NCBI RefSeq assembly: GCF_016744625.1
Contig: NZ_JADGDZ010000021.1
Location: 1 to 45,284 of the forward strand
Direction: 5' to 3'
DNA: 45,284 nt
Origin: Winogradskyella sp.
GTDB taxonomy: Bacteria > Bacteroidota > Bacteroidia > Flavobacteriales > Flavobacteriaceae
In this document: piece by piece, positions 45,088 to 45,284 of the stretch
Layout of the letters: each line of letters opens with the position of its first letter
Position numbering within the stretch: the stretch's first letter is position 1
Program-made: the position numbers and the translations under genes
The notes under the pieces: generated by a model
Seen by the model: the letters and a program-made list of their open reading frames with translations, nothing else
Told to the model about the DNA's origin: nothing
Databases searched by the model: none

Positions 45088-45284
45088 ATGAAAAAATCAG
45101 CCTTAATACTAATACTAATAACCTCATTTACTTTTTCTCAAACAACTGAATATAAAGTAGAAGCAGATAAAGGCAAAAAAATAAGCAGTTTAATGCAGTT
45201 TTCTGATAATAGTTTTACTGTTTGTACATCAAAACAATCCTTAGGTTTCAAATCAAATGAGCCAAAACTAATTAGGTTAGATAG
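45088..45284 (+). CDS. N-terminal part of an exported protein, cut by the window end
   Basis: From ATG at 45088 an open frame runs to the last base without a stop. Its first 65 residues begin with a signal peptide (MKKSALILILITSFTFSQ) and continue TTEYKVEADKGKKISSLMQFSDNSFTVCTS, with no recognisable domain. It is transcribed away from mmsA; a TATTTTTA box (45065-45072) with one mismatch to the consensus lies 15 bases upstream. Function cannot be judged from this fragment. Confidence 0.65.
   Translation, partial: MKKSALILILITSFTFSQTTEYKVEADKGKKISSLMQFSDNSFTVCTSKQSLGFKSNEPKLIRLD

Overview
The window looks like chromosomal DNA of a member of the Flavobacteriaceae (Bacteroidota). It is AT-rich, and two very large secreted proteins end in the Por-type (type IX secretion) C-terminal sorting domain. 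Several genes have the Bacteroidota promoter form TAnnTTTG instead of a sigma70 -10 box, and Shine-Dalgarno signals are generally missing. I found no rRNA, tRNA, CRISPR array, insertion sequence or prophage block.

Layout. 1-9.6 kb holds ordinary housekeeping genes: a small exported protein, a nitronate-monooxygenase-like flavoprotein, an RlmI-type rRNA methyltransferase, dnaK, a collagen-like lipoprotein, L-serine ammonia-lyase, a SnoaL-like secreted protein, panB and an RluA-type pseudouridine synthase. 9.6-12.0 kb is a minus-strand unit of two paralogous small proteins of unknown function, a ~7-TM membrane protein and a histidine kinase; this is the most likely place for something undescribed. 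12.1-16.8 kb is a tightly coupled operon, DUF2891 lipoprotein - Nramp-like transporter - pxpA - pxpB - pxpC, for 5-oxoproline (pyroglutamate) use. 16.9-22.2 kb carries a membrane-anchored TPR protein, a 94-residue protein possibly related to the DnaJC11 C-terminal domain, a YifB/ComM-type AAA ATPase and an M15-like peptidase. 22.5-34.1 kb holds two giant type IX-secreted proteins: a 2620-residue LRR plus (jelly-roll + FN3)x7 adhesin, and a 1187-residue FG-GAP/VCBS protein with 14 repeats.

34.2-44.9 kb is one co-directional minus-strand cluster for complete reductive pyrimidine catabolism. An NCS1 transporter brings in the base. PreTA reduces uracil or thymine, HydA opens the ring, and a nitrilase-superfamily amidohydrolase releases beta-alanine (or 3-aminoisobutyrate), CO2 and NH3. 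A class III aminotransferase makes the semialdehyde, and an MmsA-type dehydrogenase makes acetyl- or propionyl-CoA. A YheT-like hydrolase is translationally coupled to the last gene. The window ends inside a plus-strand gene for an exported protein.

Intergenic DNA contains good hairpin terminators, several TAnnTTTG promoter boxes (three of which explain false TTG starts), and several imperfect inverted repeats of the dispersed kind common in flavobacterial intergenic regions. No gap between genes exceeds about 300 bp.
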